Source: Owenia fusiformis
Lineage: Eukaryota; Annelida; Polychaeta; Sabellida; Oweniidae
DNA length: 60,000 bases
Direction: 5' to 3'
Assembly: GCA_903813345.2 (NCBI GenBank)
Contig: CAIIXF020000001.1
Location: forward strand, 52,099,885 to 52,159,884
The notes under the pieces were generated by a model. That model was not told the DNA's origin. It did not search any database and was given only the letters and a program-made list of their open reading frames with translations. Of the stretch, positions 56,554-60,000 are shown piece after piece. How positions within the stretch are numbered: position 1 is the first letter of the stretch; each line of letters opens with the position of its first letter. A program made the translations under genes and the position numbers.

Positions 56554-56889
56554 GAGTATAACATTCCTCATTATCGTATGACAAGCGAGGTTTCACAAGT
56601 GAGGTCTTCAGGACACCCAATCCCACGTTTATTTTCTTTAAAGTGTTCTCATTATCTTCAAAAAATCCATTAACATTTTGGTCAAGAAAAGTTATACCAC
56701 CTGCTGCAAACATTTTGACAATTTCTCCATAGCAAGATATTCTAACAAATTGACTATTTCTGCACCTCAAACAAAACGTTTTCCCATTAATATTGGAGCG
56801 GGGATACACAATTGGAGTTATACAGCAGGACGAATTCTATATCCCGCTGCTATATACCTAAAGCCTCACTTGTCATAGAATAAATAGGG

Positions 56890-57034
56890 GTTATGCATTG
56901 GGAGGTTTTGGATACAGGGAATATCCCGAGGGATATACAATACATCTTCCCGAGGGCCCGAAGGGACCAATGAAAGATATATTGTACTTATATCCCAAGG
57001 GATATTTCCTGTATCAAAACCGCCCGTGCATAAC
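56890..57034. repeat. CCGAGGG hairpin family, copy D
   Basis: gttatgca...gaggttttggatacaggga pairs with ttcctgtatcaaaaccgccc...tgcataac around tcccgagggcccgaagggacc. The flank tattccatacct is shared with copy A. Confidence 0.8.
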
Positions 57035-57456
57035 TGTTATATTCCATACCTGACGAGGTTTTAATATATATAATGTCACTGTGACAATCACACTGTGACA
57101 ATCACACTGTTGAGGACGAGATACACTTTCTTCTACAGTGCAATTCTTATGATGAACTTAGAACTCCATTGTTTCTGAAATGCCTTGAGGAAATTCCAGA
57201 TTTTCAGACTTTTAATTTTATTCAACAGTTTTGCTCTATTATGACTACACCAATGTTACAAAGGACATTGTCAAAGACACTGATTAATATGCTTTTAGAA
57301 AGGCGTTCTTTAATTTAATAATCAAAAACTTTTAACAAGTGATAATTATGATTTTAAGTCTCCCATAGGTCGACACCGGCCGGGCCAAAGATTTTAATTG
57401 ATATTGCATTATTATTGTACTATTTTATATATGGCGTGAGACGTTAATAAATATTT

Positions 57457-58774
57457 TTATCCCATACTTGGACGTGTTACGGGTACATAAAGCTGGTTTG
57501 TAAAAACTTATATTTTCATCAGCGGGCAGATATAGCTTTTCGTCCCGCTCTGAGCGGGCAGATATAGTATATCTGCCCGCTGCGTCATAATCGCCGCTCG
57601 CATATTTGTTCATAATTTGTAACGTTCGCGTAATGACTGTAAACTACAATGGAAAAAACAGACAACCGGGATCTGTTTGATGGTTTAAAAAAGGAAAGAG
57701 CATCCACTTAATCAATCAAAAATTCGAGAAAATAAATGTGGGAATATTTGAGAGAACAGGAAAATCCGCCCACGGCCAAGAAAACAAAACTGGACATGAA
57801 TATTCTAAAATATTTCCACGATTGAACAATGTGAACCAGATGAACAAGATTGGTATGGGATAAACATATTATCCTATAGTCGGTTCAGGATATTGGGATT
57901 ATCCCTTGGCCAATATAATTATGACGTGCACGGACCTGGGGACAATTCGGGAAATACGGGCTGATTTCAGCTTTGAGCGTTAATCTCTGCCTTATTTAAA
58001 AAGCTAGCTATGTGTTTTATATACCATTTTGAAGTATTTTTTATTCGCATTTCAGTGAAATTATTTTTTCTTCAAAATTTTGATGGAATCCAACATATTT
58101 TTAAAGTTAAACATATCCCAAAATCGTCAAATACGCTGTAAGACGTAACACCTTACACTTACAGGGCTCGTTGAAATTGGGATAACTTTTGAAATAATGA
58201 TCAAAATCCCACTAAAATTTCACAATTTATTCAATGGAACATGTTCATTTATGACGTCACAATTGCTTAACGGCTACAGTTCAAATTATCATATATGAAC
58301 GCTTTTAAAAGTTTCAAAATTGTGTAAGTTTTTGAAGGGGAATGGGACGAGCAATAAGTTTACCTTCATTTAACCTTTTAATTCAAGTCTGATTTGAAAG
58401 AAAAATTAACTGCACAATATTGTCATGGCGAAATTTACAAAACCATTACCAGTTTGTTTATTTTGCAAATAATATTAAAATAAGAGCTGGTTTTCGAGAC
58501 TTGAAAAAATGTGACGCATCGATTTTCTACCACAAATTCCATACATATCAATTTTTACCAACGCCCCAAGTGGATTTCTTGACCGTTTTCCAAAATTCAA
58601 AAACATTTTAGAAATATTGTCCTCGAGATCTTGCTACCCTGTGAATTAATTGTCCCCAGTTTCGTGCGACGTGTAAATATATTTTCCCTCGGGACCTGCG
58701 GCCCTCAGGTAAATATATTATATTGGCCTCGGGATAATCCCAATATCCTGAACCTCATATAGGATAATCTCTAT
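57457..58774. repeat. 0.57-kb interspersed repeat, copy 2, split by an insertion
   Basis: 57457-57920 and 58677-58774 together reproduce 42386-42953. The small open frame seen in copy 1 is frameshifted here (one-base losses in the A-rich part). The split lies at ccaatataat|...|atattttccc, exactly where copy 1 reads ccaatttaatatattttccc. Confidence 0.85.
57921..58676. mobile_element. 0.75-kb TIR element inserted in the repeat copy
   Basis: The left end acgtgcacggacctggggac and the reverse complement of the right end (acgtcgcacgaaactggggac) match over about 24 bp with small gaps, both continuing aatt. The uninterrupted copy at 42 kb is the empty site. The interior (for example the frame at 58420-58611) shows no transposase motif. 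Confidence 0.8.
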
Positions 58775-58992
58775 ATACATACATTTATACATATAATATA
58801 TAATGTACATATGCCGATGTGTTAACTTGCTAAGTTGAACACCAAGACGAGTTTTCTTTGCGATGTGTTCGATTTCTGTGTTTACTAAGAATTGATTCGC
58901 AGCATTTGTTTTTTAAATTTCAAATTTTGTTCACTAAGTTCGTATACAACCTTTGTCTTTTGTTTATATGTTGTGACGGGAATTCCCAGGGC

Positions 58993-59017
58993 GGGACGTA
59001 TAGCCATCGTACGTCCC
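58993..59017. repeat. gggacgta...tacgtccc hairpin
   Basis: Eight-base perfect arms around a 9-base loop, directly before the repeat copy at 59033. Confidence 0.7.
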
Positions 59018-59032
59018 GGATAACGCCATATG

Positions 59033-59126
59033 CCGGTGTAAAAGGGTAGAAGGTCCTATCGAAGTATGGTCCTACTGTTCATTGATTTATATGATGACCT
59101 CTTTCCCTTATTATCTTATACACAAT
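59033..59126. repeat. Interspersed repeat shared with 45309-45411
   Basis: Same orientation and order of words as the 45-kb copy, with a 10-bp deletion after gacctcttt. Confidence 0.8.
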
Positions 59127-59760
59127 CATCTAGGAAAACAAACCCCAACTATGACAACTCATTTAACATGAAAGAAAACATTAGCTAGGGAGTTTAAGCG
59201 TAACAAATAAACGTATATAGCTATCCCTATCCAGTATCCACATGTTTCTAACGAACACGTAAATGTAATGTGCAAATAATGAGATTAACAAAAAAGGCTA
59301 CGTAAACGTATGCAACTTTTATAATAAAAATGCCATCCGTTGTGACTACTACGGCATCAACAAGAACTGTTATTTCCAGGGCAACATAATATGTCTAGAG
59401 GGTAATGACAACGTAGATTGCTAGTGGAGCAGTGAATGGCAAAATGTTGAATATCTAGAATCCAGAATGAGAGTGACTAGATCATGTAGATAGTCAAATC
59501 AAAACTGATGGAAAATGTGTAAATTCAGCAAATTTATGCATCATCACATGGGATCGTTTATTGTATCGATTGTGCTCGACGACTTAATTTCTATAAAGAT
59601 AGAATGAGGAATGTTTTGTTGTCACCATTATAAAGTTTGATAAATGATAATTGATCTGTGAATGACATTGTTTGTTAGATAAAAAACATAGTATTCGATG
59701 TTCGTATCTTCGGCCATTTATAGGTAACTAGCGATCTACCCGTTTGAGTGGTTCACCAAG

Positions 59761-59812
59761 GGTCACAGCAGCCCCCACATGACAGCAGCCCTCACGTGAC
59801 AGCAGCTCCCAT
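59761..59812. repeat. Three tandem ~18-bp units (gacagcagcccYcac)
   Basis: gtcacagcagcccccacat, gacagcagccctcacgt and gacagcagctcccat follow one another with small differences. Confidence 0.8.
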
Positions 59813-59847
59813 AAAATGCTAACCTAGGACATATTTGCTCTGATTCA

Positions 59848-59966
59848 GCGGCCTGTGGCCGGCCAATTGCAGTATTTTGTTCATATCTGACCTCAAGTTT
59901 GAGATTTGACCTTCAAATTTGAACAAAATACGCAATCGGCCGAGCGCCGGCCGATGAATTGGAGCA
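59848..59966. repeat. GGCCGGCC-based hairpin, about 50-bp arms
   Basis: ctgtggccggccaattgcag, tattttgttcata on the left pairs with tgaacaaaatacgcaatcgg, ccgagcgccggcc on the right, allowing small gaps, with a spacer of about 25 bp rich in tcaagtttgaga. It is a foldback relic near the window edge. Confidence 0.7.
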
Positions 59967-60000
59967 TTTTAGCTTGACTGATTCTTAAGTTGAGGTGAAC

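Noticed and set aside
1-60000. CRISPR arrays or bacterial operons
   Set aside because: No regularly spaced identical repeats with unique spacers; tandem repeats seen are contiguous. Genome style is animal.

Overview
The window looks like AT-rich, gene-poor nuclear DNA from a marine invertebrate animal. Two animal-type protein genes support this: a cartilage acidic protein 1 (CRTAC1)-like secreted FG-GAP protein and a rhodopsin-class peptide GPCR. The rest carries eukaryotic features such as GTAAGT donors, AATAAA signals, microsatellites and many short non-autonomous transposons. Bacterial gene density, operons and ribosome binding sites are absent. I cannot fix the phylum from sequence alone; the inverted minisatellite foldback element resembles sea-urchin TU elements, which is only a hint.

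Layout. 1-15 kb: no firm gene. It holds a 90-bp tandem repeat, a TTAA-bounded MITE with a second diverged copy, an 0.8-kb foldback element made of inverted 16-bp minisatellite arrays, a hAT-like MITE with an 8-bp target duplication, a degenerate repeat field, and an 854-bp inverted repeat ending 404 bp before the CRTAC1-like start. 15.4-17.1 kb: CRTAC1-like gene, plus strand, one uninterrupted frame. 17.7-28.2 kb: MITEs, a 3.6-kb foldback element with about 1-kb arms whose spacer holds an ankyrin-like open frame, and a decayed 1.9-kb foldback. 28.6-29.9 kb: an FMRFamide-receptor-like GPCR on the minus strand. 30-45 kb: inverted-repeat elements, several nested, and old retroelement tails.

45.7-53.5 kb: a series of coding-like open segments on the minus strand, several bounded by good splice signals. 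I read them as exons of at least one undocumented or decaying multi-exon gene; one exon has ankyrin-like character. 55-56.4 kb: an element with 68-bp CpG-rich terminal inverted repeats. Each repeat ends in an ATG, and each ATG opens a short frame ending at a GTAAGT donor pointing inward. 42.4 and 57.5 kb: two copies of a 0.57-kb repeat, the second split by a 0.75-kb TIR element, which gives a natural empty-site comparison.

The two firm genes are not obviously functionally linked (one secreted, one a membrane receptor). The dominant theme is the density of foldback and palindromic mobile elements: more than a dozen in 60 kb, several nested. All coordinates and repeat matches were made by eye, so identities and boundaries are approximate unless stated as exact.
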